DNA of 64,000 bases from Thalassia testudinum (lineage: Eukaryota > Streptophyta > Magnoliopsida > Alismatales > Hydrocharitaceae), in the NCBI GenBank assembly GCA_037157565.1, contig JAZHRO010000063.1:90486001-90550000 (forward strand). Reading direction: 5' to 3'. The notes under the pieces were generated by a model. That model was not told the DNA's origin. It saw nothing but the letters and a program-made list of their open reading frames with translations, and did not search any database. Of this stretch, positions 22,971-32,558 are shown one piece after another. The position numbers were made by a program, and so were the translations under genes. How positions within the stretch are numbered: the first letter of the stretch is position 1; the number at the start of each line of letters is the position of its first letter.

Positions 22971-24104
22971 CTACCATGGCCAATAAAATGGCCCGAATGG
23001 TGGTGGTGGATGCCACATCGGATGGGGCTCCCATCCGTAGCTTGGAGGCCCGGGCATCGGCGCCGGTCTCCAATCCGGTGGTCGACGTGCGGCGGGTCCG
23101 TCGTTTGTTCGCCATCTCGTCGGTCTTCTTCTTCTCCTCCTTGGTCTACTCATTGGTTCTCCCAACTTAAGTTGACCAGCCTTGAGCTTGTAGGTCCAGT
23201 CCTTTATGTTGTAGTCATCCCTGAACCCTACAAAACAAGATTCTAATTTTTTCTTCGGTATCCAAGTGAGCTTGGATCCGGATTTGTTAGAAGGTCTCCT
23301 TGATGGAGATCCTTTTTCAACCTTAGGGCTATAAAAATTATCAACTTTGTTGATTAATTTGTTAGAATTTTCCCTAAGACATGCGATTTCTTTTTCTATA
23401 ATATCCATCTTAGTCTTTAAATCTGAAATTTCTATTTTTAGACTAACATTTTCCTCAATCAATTTATTATTTTCATTGATGAGGTTATGATTTTCTAATA
23501 ACAGGTTATTATCCTTAGGACTAGTTTCTATATCCTTGAGTTGTTTTTCTAACCTATCATTTTCATTTCTAAGAAAACTAAGGTTTTTTTTAATGCTTTT
23601 ATTTTCTATTTTAAGTGATTTACTAATCTCAAAAAGTTCATTAAAAGCTTCTTGAAGATCGAGATTTACCTCGTCGTCGGAGTCGCTTCCGCTTTCACTG
23701 TCGCTATTGGTTCCTCTGGCCATGAGACCAAAGCAAGCGGTTTCCTCCTTCTCGTGATCTTCTTCCGAGCTTGTCTCTTCATGAGTGCCTTCCAACCTCC
23801 TCCATATCTCGTGGGCGGTGGTGCACTCTTGGATTTTCTCGAACTCCTTCAGACTCAACGCGCAATACATGGCATTCATTGCCTTTGCGTTGATGTTGAG
23901 ATTCTGAACCTGATCTTCTGAGTAACCTTTTGCGGGTTTCTTGGGAATCAAAAATGCGGATTCGCATTTTTCCCACACCCGGAAGTCGTAGGCCTGCAAC
24001 CACATAGTCATACGATTTTTCCAATAAATGAAATCTATACCTGCAAAGTATGGTGGTCGCGAGGTATCGTGTCCTTCAGTGCACACGAATGCTTTTCCCT
24101 CCAT
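22971..24104 (-). CDS. Truncated Gag-like protein of non-autonomous element B, 377 residues
   Basis: The chosen start ATG is at 24104, the first Met after the primer site; the open frame extends upstream into the LTR but that part is not protein-like. Residues 1-107 resemble the N-terminal domain of Ty1/copia Gag (PPYFAGIDFIYWKNRMTMWL, then HEIWRRLEGTHE). The sequence then jumps to an acidic linker (NSDSESGSDSDDE), a long coiled coil (about 145-255), a WIPKKK motif, an Arg run and a Pro/Trp-rich tail ending FYWPW. The usual central Gag region and the CCHC zinc knuckle are missing, an in-frame internal deletion. No stop interrupts it. It could still join particles made by a full-length relative; that is inference. 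Confidence 0.75.
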   Translation of the reverse strand: MEGKAFVCTEGHDTSRPPYFAGIDFIYWKNRMTMWLQAYDFRVWEKCESAFLIPKKPAKGYSEDQVQNLNINAKAMNAMYCALSLKEFEKIQECTTAHEIWRRLEGTHEETSSEEDHEKEETACFGLMARGTNSDSESGSDSDDEVNLDLQEAFNELFEISKSLKIENKSIKKNLSFLRNENDRLEKQLKDIETSPKDNNLLLENHNLINENNKLIEENVSLKIEISDLKTKMDIIEKEIACLRENSNKLINKVDNFYSPKVEKGSPSRRPSNKSGSKLTWIPKKKLESCFVGFRDDYNIKDWTYKLKAGQLKLGEPMSRPRRRRRRPTRWRTNDGPAARRPPDWRPAPMPGPPSYGWEPHPMWHPPPPFGPFYWPW

Positions 24105-24147
24105 GTCTAGATCCTCGCCGGTTTGTAACGCCGATAACGCGAGACCT

Positions 24148-24159
24148 GCTCTGATACCA
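24148..24159 (-). other. Primer binding site of B, initiator tRNA-Met type
   Basis: TGGTATCAGAGC on the minus strand, two bases after the LTR end, is the common plant Ty1/copia primer site complementary to initiator tRNA-Met. Confidence 0.9.
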
Positions 24160-24161
24160 AT

Positions 24162-25893
24162 TGAAAGTTCTTCCCTACCAGGAGGGGTGACGTAATAAAA
24201 TTGCGGAAATAAAAATAAAGCAATCTCACAAAAATCAATCGCACAATGTACACAAGTAATTTTTAGGTGGAAACCCAAACCGGGTGAAAACCACCACATA
24301 ACCCTCTCGAGTTAGGATTTTCCGATCAACCTAGTTGATCAAAATCCACTAAACCGAATCACTTAAAACGAGGGTGATTCAACCTCAGTACAACCACGCT
24401 ACAAGTACGAGGGTAGCGTTCCTCAACCCCTTCTCTCCACGAGAAGGATTTTGTCCCACGAAGGAGACGGGAATTCGCAAAGCGAATACCCAACCAAAAT
24501 ACAAAGATAAAATAAAATAACAGTCCTATAGAGCCAACAAAATTAAACCTAGCTTCTATAGGAAATAGGAAACTCCCCTTTGCAAGGAGTGCGTCGACGA
24601 TGACGCAGTGCGTGTGCCACGCGATGGCGCTACGTCGCTCTCGTTATCTACGGCGGGAGAGCGGGTGCGCAACGGTTGAATGCTCTCAAGAAAATGGAGC
24701 TTGAGCTTGGAGAGCAAGAGAGTCTTTTCTTTGGACACAAAAGGTTTGAAAGTGTATTGCAAGGTGTGTGTCTTGTTTTTCTAAGTGTGTCTCTTATTTT
24801 TTTGTGTTACAAAGGTTCCCCTCTATTTATAGAGGCCTTAGGAAGGCTTTAGAAGGCTTAGGAAAGGTTCTATAGCCGTTGGGAACAAAGTCCAAGAGAA
24901 TCAGCCCGAAATCAGGAACAATCATTGTTCTGACAGGCTTATCAGACGTCTAATTCTATCATCAGACGTCTGGAAGTTCACTATAAGACGTCTGATTAGA
25001 AGATCAGACGTCTGATTCTATGCGGGTTTCTCCCTGACTTGAATCAGATCTAAACAGGGTTTTTGTGCAAGTCCATCAGACGACATACAGGACGTCTGGC
25101 ACTAAGTCTGGACGTCTGGAAACCTACTTTTACCGTGGGAATTGATTTCCAAACGTTGCAACGGCTAGAAAATCTCTGAGAAGAGATTTTGGGTCAGCCG
25201 AGGCAAAACGGTCATTTATCAGACGTCTGTAAAGTCCTATGGACGTCTGATAAGGCTCTAACGGTCATATTCTTGAGTGTCTTCTAAGCCAGCCAACGGT
25301 CCACTAACTGGACATCTGGCAAAGTCATCAGACGTCTCCTAAGACGTCTGGTCTAAGGTCTGGACGTCTGATTTCATCAGACAGAACTAACTATGTCCAG
25401 CCTAACAGTTATCGGACGTCTGAAACAACAGTCAGACGTCTTAAAATACTTTATCAGACGTCTGATTTTGGGATTAGACATCTGGAAATGCTGTTTGAGC
25501 CCTATATTGGTTTTCTAAGTATTCTACAGAAAACCTAAGTATCCTAGGGTTGTGCAGGTGTTTCTAGGACTACTTTTAGGGTACTTTGAGGCTCTTTAAC
25601 ATAATGTTCTAAGGAATCAAAAAGAGCAAGAAAATAAATACAAGAGATACATGAAAGGATAAAAAAGAATCTATCCTATTCTTCTTGTCTTCCATCTCCA
25701 ATTTTTCGCTCCACGCGAACCTCCTGTGTTTTCCGTCAAGCTCCTCCAATCCGTCCTGGATGCGAGCTTGAACTCCGTCTAAACACGTCCACATTTGCAA
25801 TTGACCTGAAATCTAGGACTCAAATTGCAAATGTTAAATAACACGTGTTTTGTTATCATCAAAACAAATGATCGTGGTGCTCTAGCACCAACA
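24162..25893 (-). repeat. 5' LTR of B
   Basis: 1,732 bp, intact; it is the 5' LTR in the direction of the element. TATAAATA lies on the minus strand at 24824-24831. About 14 GACGTC cores occur at 24945-25480, one of the 15 of the other copy having become GACATC. The small frames at 24556-24762 and 25609-25800 recur in the other LTR and are not genes. Confidence 0.93.
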
Positions 25894-25898
25894 GTGAG

Positions 25899-27345
25899 AT
25901 CTGTCACACATAATCATGGCTTTGCAGCCCCATTAAAATACACGGGAAGCTTCGCCGTGTCAAGGCGAAGGTGGGACAGTAGGTGGCAAGCCGCGGGGTG
26001 GCCTAGGAATGCGTGCCTAGGTCACCCTATGGCCATGCTTATGGGTTAAGTTGGGGGGCGTTTAGGGAGGTGTTGGCGGTCGATGGATGGGTGGAAGATG
26101 TTCAGTGGTTGATGGCGGAGGTGAAGAGGTTGGTGGCGAGACGTGTGGAGGTGTGGAGTGATGGGTGCATCTCGCCGGAGGTTGGCTGGAGATAGGGAAG
26201 ATGGCGGTGGACAGTGGCTGTCGAGGAATGTTTTGTGAAATAGATTGAGGAGAATTGAAGAGGGGATAGAGAGGCGTAAGTCTACCCTAATTAAGTGGAC
26301 GAAGGGGGAGAGGTGGCGACTGGCAGTACCTGCTATCGCCAGAGAAGACGGTGTCCAGTGGAGGGAGATGGTGGCGACGACAGGGCTAGAGGTGCTTGCG
26401 CGGGTGTTGCATGATGCGGAGGAAGATGGTGAGGATAGCTCTGCCACTGGTATTCTGGCAGAGCGACGAGAAAGAGGAGGGAGGCTCGCCGGAGCTTGCT
26501 GGACTACTTGATCGGAGGAGAAGAGGATGAAATTGGGGTGGATCTCTAGCCAAGTCACGCAAAAGAGGTGCGGCCGAGGTTGAGGATCCTTTTATAGATG
26601 CGGGCAGGGGCTCCTGTGCTTGGAAGACAAGCTTCCAAGCGCGCGAGTCCTCGCCGGAGAAGGAATCAATTATAGACCCAAATCTCTCGTGTGTTCGCAC
26701 GAGAGATTAGGTGCAAATCAGAGATTAGGATAGAGCTTAGATGGAAGGGAATTCCTCAGAGAATCTCCCTTCCAAATCTGGGAGGAGATCTCTGAGGAAT
26801 CAGGGAGTACTCCCCCTCCATTCCTCATCGGAGTAGGATTTCTCCCCATTAATGGTGGAGGGATCTATTTGTAAGAGTGACGAGGAAGTTAGGGGGGTTT
26901 GTGCAATGGTTTTCAAAAGATAGGGACCAAAATGTAATTGGGTGTACTATTTTGCAAAGTAGGTCAAGATGACCTCCCCTTAGGTCCAAATTTTGGTACA
27001 AACCTAATTTGGACCTAAGGAATCCAATGGTGAAGTTGGATTTTAGGTTTAACCATGTTTGACTGTATATTTTGCATAAAAATACAAATTAGGTCAATTA
27101 ATGAGTTATGACCCCAATCTAGGTCAAAAAAGGTTCCAAAGGTCAAATTGAAGGTTCTAAACCCTAGGGGATATTTTTCCATGAATTTTAGAGGGTTTAA
27201 TTGATTTTTATCCTGACCAAAACCTTGTTGAATTAAGCGGGTCTATTTTAGAGTTACAGAATGTCATTTAATTCTTGGATTGCACAATAACCCATTTCTG
27301 ATTGAACCAACCCACTTTTTATCTTATTCAGATCAGTTGACTTAT
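25899..27345 (-). repeat. Solo LTR F, middle piece
   Basis: It lies between B and C. It aligns in reverse to the C LTR: the CTTCGCCGTG/GGCGAAGG inverted repeat (about 25951-25972), TATAAAAG on the minus strand (26589-26596), and the AGGGTTTAGAACCTTCAATTTG block (near 27147-27170). CTTAT at its right end (27341-27345) is the target duplicated by C. The frame at 26046-26558 is not a gene. Confidence 0.85.
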
Positions 27346-28270
27346 TGATGAGAACCTCATCATGAGCCATAACTAGCTCATTTTGACCCAATACAAAGGA
27401 TAAAAGCTCCTACATATCTCAAGGAAAGGCTTAACTCAGAGAATTCTGAGTTTGAGAAGAAAACCAGTCATAAGGGGTAAAAGTGCAATTTTACCAGTAT
27501 AATCTGCATACAGGGTAATTCAGGGCCCAAACACAGGTCAAAACAGCTTAATAAGAATAAAAGTGGGATGAGATGATCTAGCAAGGGCTACAGCACTTCC
27601 AAGGAACCAAATGATAATCTGTAACCCTAAAACAACCCACTTCAATTCACAAGGTTCGAGGCAAAGTAAAAATAGAATAAACCCTCTAAAATTCATAGAA
27701 AAATAATCTCTAGGGTTTAGAACCTTCAATTTGGCCTTTAGAACCCATTTTGACCTACATTGAGAACCATGCCCAATTAATAACTTAATTTGGGTTTTTA
27801 CGCAAATTGACCGGTCAAACAAGGTTTAATATGAAAATGAAATTCACCATCAGATTCCTTAGGTCCTAATTAGTCATGTATAAAAACTTGAGCCTAAGAA
27901 GAAACCCCCTTGACCGACTTCGCACTTTGGTCCTCATATATTTACTCTTTGGCCCTCAACTTTTGAACCCTCGCATTTTGGCCCCTAACTCTCCTTCGTT
28001 CTTTGCAATCAGGTCCCTCCTGCAAAACCCTGCCAGCACCATGCTCCGGCGACCTTGCGCGGAGCATGGCGCCGCGCAGGGTGAGGTGGGGGACCTGGCA
28101 AGTAAACCGGGGGTGCCCTACGTCGTCAGCCGTCGCAGGGGCACCCCCCTGGTCATTGTAGCCCACCATACCGGCCGTGCGAACGCACGGACGGTATGGG
28201 TTCGTGTTCCGACCATTCTCCGGCGAGGGAGACACGTCGTCTCCCTCCGCCTTCCTCCCTGTTTCATCCC

Positions 28271-28278
28271 TATAAATA
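28271..28278 (+). promoter_or_regulatory. TATA box in the 5' LTR of C
   Basis: TATAAATA after a pyrimidine stretch, followed by CCCCCC; repeated at 39299-39306 in the 3' LTR. Confidence 0.65.
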
Positions 28279-28895
28279 CCCCCCGCTGCTCCACCGACCA
28301 GGGCAGCCTGGATCTGACGGAGAAAATCCCCAACTTTCTTCTCTTCTTCCTCCGGCAGACGCTCACCAGCTCCGGCGGCTTCCTCCCCCTCCACCTCTTC
28401 GCTCTGCCGCAATACCAGCAGCAGAGACTTCCTCCCCTGCTCTTCCCGCGCCACGCCGCACCCAGCTGGCGCCTCTCCGGCTCTCTGCTCGCCGCCGCCC
28501 CTCTTCCTGAGCATCGTCTTCTCCGGCGACAGTCGATACGACTGTCGCCCTGTTCCTCCCCCTTCGTCCCTGCAAGTAAGCTAGAGCTACTCCCCTTCTC
28601 CTCCTCTTTCTTTCCCCGCTTTCAATTTATTCAATTAAGCCCTCTACCGACCCTGACCACCTTCACCCCCTTCGCCTCCGACCACCCTCCGGCGAGCCGT
28701 TCCCATCACCTCAGCAACCCACACGGCTCGCCGACCCTCACCGCACCTCCGCCTCATCACACTGAGCACCCCCCACCCCTCCACTGCCACTCCACACCTC
28801 CGTAACACTCCCCCGAACAAACCCATTCCTCCGGTTGCAGTCCGACCCAGGGCTGCCACCAGACACCTCCTTGCGGCCTGCCGCGCAGCTCCTCA

Positions 28896-28918
28896 CCTTC
28901 GCCGTGCCACGGCGAAGG
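28896..28918. repeat. 23-bp perfect inverted repeat in the LTR of C
   Basis: The arms CCTTCGCCGTG and CACGGCGAAGG are separated by one base. Repeated at 39924-39946. A slightly mismatched version survives in the older solo LTR F near 25951-25972. Confidence 0.75.
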
Positions 28919-30197
28919 TTCCCCAGTGGTTTGATTAGGCCGCGAGGCCATATTCATGTCCAACAGGTTTTGAGGTCCGACCGCCATTGACGCACATTAA
29001 GGCAGCCTCTCCCGCGCTCCAGGCTTGAGGACGCCAGGTCTCCAGCTGCTGCGGGGTACGGGGCGTCGTGCGAAGCCAGCCAGCCAGCAACTTATGCAGA
29101 TAGAAGCCGCAGCTGCAGAAGCCAAGCCGCGGTCTCCCAGCAGGCGCACGCGAGGAACGGTCTGCGTTTAGTCCCACATCGGTAAGCCTCGCACACGTTC
29201 CACTGTTTAAATTGATTTCGTGCACTAGCCTCATTGCCTCAGTACACGGGGTGAGGTCCCCTTACACCCGCCCGGTTACCCGGTCTCGTCCGCGCTCACG
29301 CCTCGCGGACCTGACCCGACCCGACTTAGACTGACTGCACTCCTCGCCCACCACACACGCCGGTGGGCCTGGACCCGGGCCTGACCCGAACCCGAGTACC
29401 CGGTAGCTCTGGGAGAGCTTTCCCAAGAGTGGTTTCAGAGAGAGAGAGACGCGGGGGGGAGGGTAGAGTAGGTTTTGCCTCTTGACGAAAAACTCTGAAG
29501 TGTGCAGGCCAAAGAAGAAGAAGAAGACCCGCGGAAGAAGAAGTGCAGGCGAAGAAGAAGGAGCTGCACTGTAGCAAATGCATAGTTAAGTCGTCTAAGC
29601 ACCGGGTCAGACGACGGAAAGTCAGCAGCCAGAGCAGGAAAGAAGGCAGGCTGAAGAAGAAGGAAGAGCAACGGCCAAAGTAGAAGAAGAAGAAAGGAAG
29701 ACTTAGTAGCTGAAGGCAGAAGCTCTGCAGCCATAAAGAAAAAAAAGGGAAAAGAGAAAGGGTCACCACGATTGCAGAAGAAGAAGAAGAGAGGTCAAGG
29801 CAGAAAACCAAAGAAGAAGAAGAACAAGGAGCTCTGAAGAAAGAAGAACATCACCAACGCAGGAACAGCAGGAAGAAGAAGAAGAGCATCACCATTACAG
29901 AAGAAGAATATCACCTCTGCAGAACAGAGAAAAGAAGGAGATCTAAAGAAAGAGAGAAAGAAGAGCATCCCCCTCTGCAGAACAAAGAGAAAACAACAAA
30001 TTCTTTCCCTCTCTCTTTCTTTTTGTAAAAGAAACATGTATATCTCTAGAATACGACTTGCTCCCTGAGTTCGACCTCGGGAACTCTTTCATTTTCCGAG
30101 TAAAAAATTTTATATTTGAAATGTTGGTAATAACCGGCTTTACTACAACGTTATAACAAAACCCTCAAACCCGGTTGGAACCGTCGACGTTTCATTT

Positions 30198-30215
30198 TGG
30201 CGCCGTTGCCGGGGA
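30198..30215 (+). other. Primer binding site of C, tRNA-Asp
   Basis: TGGCGCCGTTGCCGGGGA, three bases after the LTR, is the complement of the plant tRNA-Asp 3' end including CCA, the Athila-type primer. Confidence 0.93.
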
Positions 30216-31121
30216 GCAACGGCTATTCTAGAGGTAAACATTCCTGTTTCTTTTAAGTTCTGATAATCTCCTCTCTTTTGTGCAGCTACAGGAACTCAAG
30301 AAGACAAGCAACCACACAACCACTCCGAAGACAGGTAAATCTTTTCTCTCACTATTAACCCCTACACTCTAAAGAGGAAGAAAAGAAAAGAACAAGCAAT
30401 ATAGGGCTAACCTGTCTTCCATACTTAGTAACCATAAAAAGTTGCATGTTTTCAACTCATCACTCCTGCACACTATTAAGGGCATTTAAGGGCTAACACA
30501 TTCTTGCTTGAGCCCTAATTGCCCAACAAAGAGTTAAATGGACCAAGTAGAGCCAACATAAGGTCAAACATTAGGATTTCAGTAGAGACACACCCCTTAA
30601 TCAAGAATTGAGGAAATCCAAAAGAGGTGTGCCCAAGCCATTGATTGAAAATAATTAACAAGAAAAATCCTAAACAATTGGCTCTCTCTAAACACTTGAA
30701 CCCTAAAAGAAAGGACCCAAAAAGCTCTCAAAGAAAACAAGAGGTAAAGTTGACCCCTTTGGGTTAACCAACCTTAAATTAGGTCACTCTTTGCACTTAA
30801 AAAGACTAAAGTTCAAGTGAAACCTTAAGCACCCTGATCTTAAAATTGGTAGACTTAAGAGGTCAAGATCCCCATTCTGGTCTACCTGGAACCGCAGTGA
30901 CAAGAGAGGTCGGGTGGGGGAAACCCTGTAACCCGTGGGGACGCTCTACCGTGTAGGGGTCTTCGCGGGACTCTCCCTCTCTGGCTGCCCAGGTAATTCT
31001 CAGGTGGACGATCTTTCTGATCAAGGGGTCCATCTGCCCCGCACCTCTATAGTCACCCAACACATTTTTGGGTGTCTTGATTGGGTCCAGCACCTTCTAA
31101 ACTTACCTCTCCCAACTGTGC
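30216..31121 (+). other. Untranslated leader of C with a conserved long-range stem
   Basis: No gene. TACCTGG (30883-30889) pairs perfectly with CCAGGTA (30989-30995), enclosing about 100 nt that begin ACCGCAGTGACAAGAGAGGTC and contain GGGGGAAACCCTGT. The minus-strand leader of G has the same block with the stem changed to TACTTGG/CCAAGTA. Confidence 0.65.
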
Positions 31122-32459
31122 ATGTACGGAAGGAGGTCTCTAAGACCACCCTTAAGACCTCCATTAGAAATTCGCTCTCGTCAAGACCAAGCCTCGACGC
31201 CCGTATTTGTGCAGCAACACCCTCACATTATTCCCTCTTCTGATTCAGAACCAAGTTCTTCTTCTTCCCCCATCATGGCTCAGCCAGTTGAGGAAGAAAA
31301 TAATCTGGAACACCAGCTCCAGCGACTCAATGACCTCTTCCAAAACTTCGTACACCCACCACAGCGTCCTATGATGCGGGACCACTACAATCCTGCTGCG
31401 GTGGCCATTGAGCCTCGAGTTAGAATCCCGATTGGAGGACCTGATTCCGAACTAAAGCCCAACATGATTCATGCTATACCTAAATTCCATGGGCTTAATT
31501 CTGAAGATCCCTTCCAGCACATCAAACAGCTAAAGCATCTGGCCCACACTTTTGGATCAGATGCGCAAAATCGGGATATTCTTCTCATGAAGATGTTCTC
31601 CTTTTCTCTTATGGACAAGGCCGCCCATTGGTATCAAACTCAGACCCGGCCGATCAACACTTGGGAAGAACTTCAATCCGAGTTTTTGAAAAAGTTCTTT
31701 CCCGTTGGTCGGACCAACGCCTTGCGCCATCAGATTACACACTTCACTCAACAATCAGGAGAACCTCTCCATGAGGCATGGGATCGTTTTCAAGATCTCA
31801 TGAGGAAGTGCCCCCATCACGGAGTTCCTAAATGGGAACAAGTCCAATCTTTTTACCAGGGACTCCGTGAGGACATCCGCCTTTTCGTCAATGCAACCTG
31901 CGGAGGAAACATCATGGGTCAACATGAAGACACCGTATGGGAGATTCTCGAAAACATGTGCGAGAACTCCATCAACAATGACTCCATGGGATTATTCGAC
32001 AGGACGAATACCCGCGCAGCGACGAATCTTAAGGGAGCACATGAGACGCAGGACCTGTCCGCATCAGTCGACCTGGAATTAATGGCCAGTCGATTGGACA
32101 AGGTCTCAATCATTGAAAAGAAGGTGGATGAGCTGACTCAGCACTTGCAGCGAGCCACCTCTGCGCGTAACTCCTTTGCACAACCTCCTTCCACACAGGA
32201 GACTGTGCAAAACATCCTCCACCGATCCTCCCTTGGGATGGATCCATATCCATCCCCATCTGATTCTTGGACTGGAAGATCATCCGATCCTTTCTTCACC
32301 AGCCGGGGGAACTCCATTCCTCCTTTCCCTGATTCTCAGGAGGTTCCTCAGACCTGCGAGGACCTCAACGCCATCCAGAACGACCCATTCTCCAACACTT
32401 ACAACCCTGGATGGCGAAACCATCCCAATTTTCAGTGGGCGAGAAATTCCCAAACCTAG
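31122..32459 (+). CDS. gag: Athila-type Gag of C, 445 residues, ending in UAG
   Basis: The start MYGRRS matches A and G. It has a Retrotrans_gag domain at about residues 125-250 (DKAAHWYQTQTRPINTWEEL, LKKFFPVGRTNALRHQITHF, HEAWDRFQDLMRKCPHHGVP). The C-terminal part [20 protein letters not shown] is shared with A. The zinc knuckle present in A is absent at the matching place. The frame ends at TAG 32457-32459; the following DNA continues in the same frame into pol, so A would read straight through here. The stop may be a point mutation or a site of readthrough. It forms the particle shell. Confidence 0.88.
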   Translation: MYGRRSLRPPLRPPLEIRSRQDQASTPVFVQQHPHIIPSSDSEPSSSSSPIMAQPVEEENNLEHQLQRLNDLFQNFVHPPQRPMMRDHYNPAAVAIEPRVRIPIGGPDSELKPNMIHAIPKFHGLNSEDPFQHIKQLKHLAHTFGSDAQNRDILLMKMFSFSLMDKAAHWYQTQTRPINTWEELQSEFLKKFFPVGRTNALRHQITHFTQQSGEPLHEAWDRFQDLMRKCPHHGVPKWEQVQSFYQGLREDIRLFVNATCGGNIMGQHEDTVWEILENMCENSINNDSMGLFDRTNTRAATNLKGAHETQDLSASVDLELMASRLDKVSIIEKKVDELTQHLQRATSARNSFAQPPSTQETVQNILHRSSLGMDPYPSPSDSWTGRSSDPFFTSRGNSIPPFPDSQEVPQTCEDLNAIQNDPFSNTYNPGWRNHPNFQWARNSQT

Positions 32460-32558
32460 AGACCACCTTTTCAGTCCCGCCCACAGCCCTCTCATCACTA
32501 CCAGCCGCCTCAGCCTCGGCCCAACCCTACTTATCCATCAGGGCCAAATCAAGATCAA

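Larger units (their letters stand above)
9561..25893 (-). mobile_element. Element B: non-autonomous Sirevirus-like Ty1/copia element, split by A
   Basis: Target duplication GTGAG is at 9556-9560 and 25894-25898. The two LTRs are 24162-25893 (5' in the sense of the element) and 9561-9794 plus 21142-22640 (3' LTR, interrupted by A). On the minus strand the LTR starts TGTTGGTGCTAGAGCACC and ends GAACTTTCA. The internal region is only 1,521 bp (22641-24161). It has a tRNA-Met primer site, one Gag-like ORF and a cluster of polypurine tracts, the hallmark of Sireviruses. There is no protease, integrase, RT or RNase H, so it must be mobilised in trans. Confidence 0.9.
27346..30194 (+). repeat. 5' LTR of C
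   Basis: Starts TGATGAGAACCTCATC (itself a GATGAG/CTCATC inverted repeat) and ends GTCGACGTTTCA. TATAAATA at 28271-28278. A long AGAAGAAG purine tract is at 29510-29990. CTCCCTGAGTTCGACCTC is at 30061-30078, near the end. Frames of up to 309 residues on both strands are identical in both LTRs and are not genes. Confidence 0.95.

Noticed and set aside
24105..24299. Extension of the B Gag frame upstream of its Met into the LTR
   Set aside because: This part translates the primer site and LTR end, so it precedes the gene; the first Met after the primer site was chosen.
27876..28805. 309-residue open frame, identical at 38904-39833
   Set aside because: It lies in both LTRs of C, is Pro/Ser/Arg-rich from GC-rich DNA, has no recognisable domain, and is matched by long frames on the other strand.
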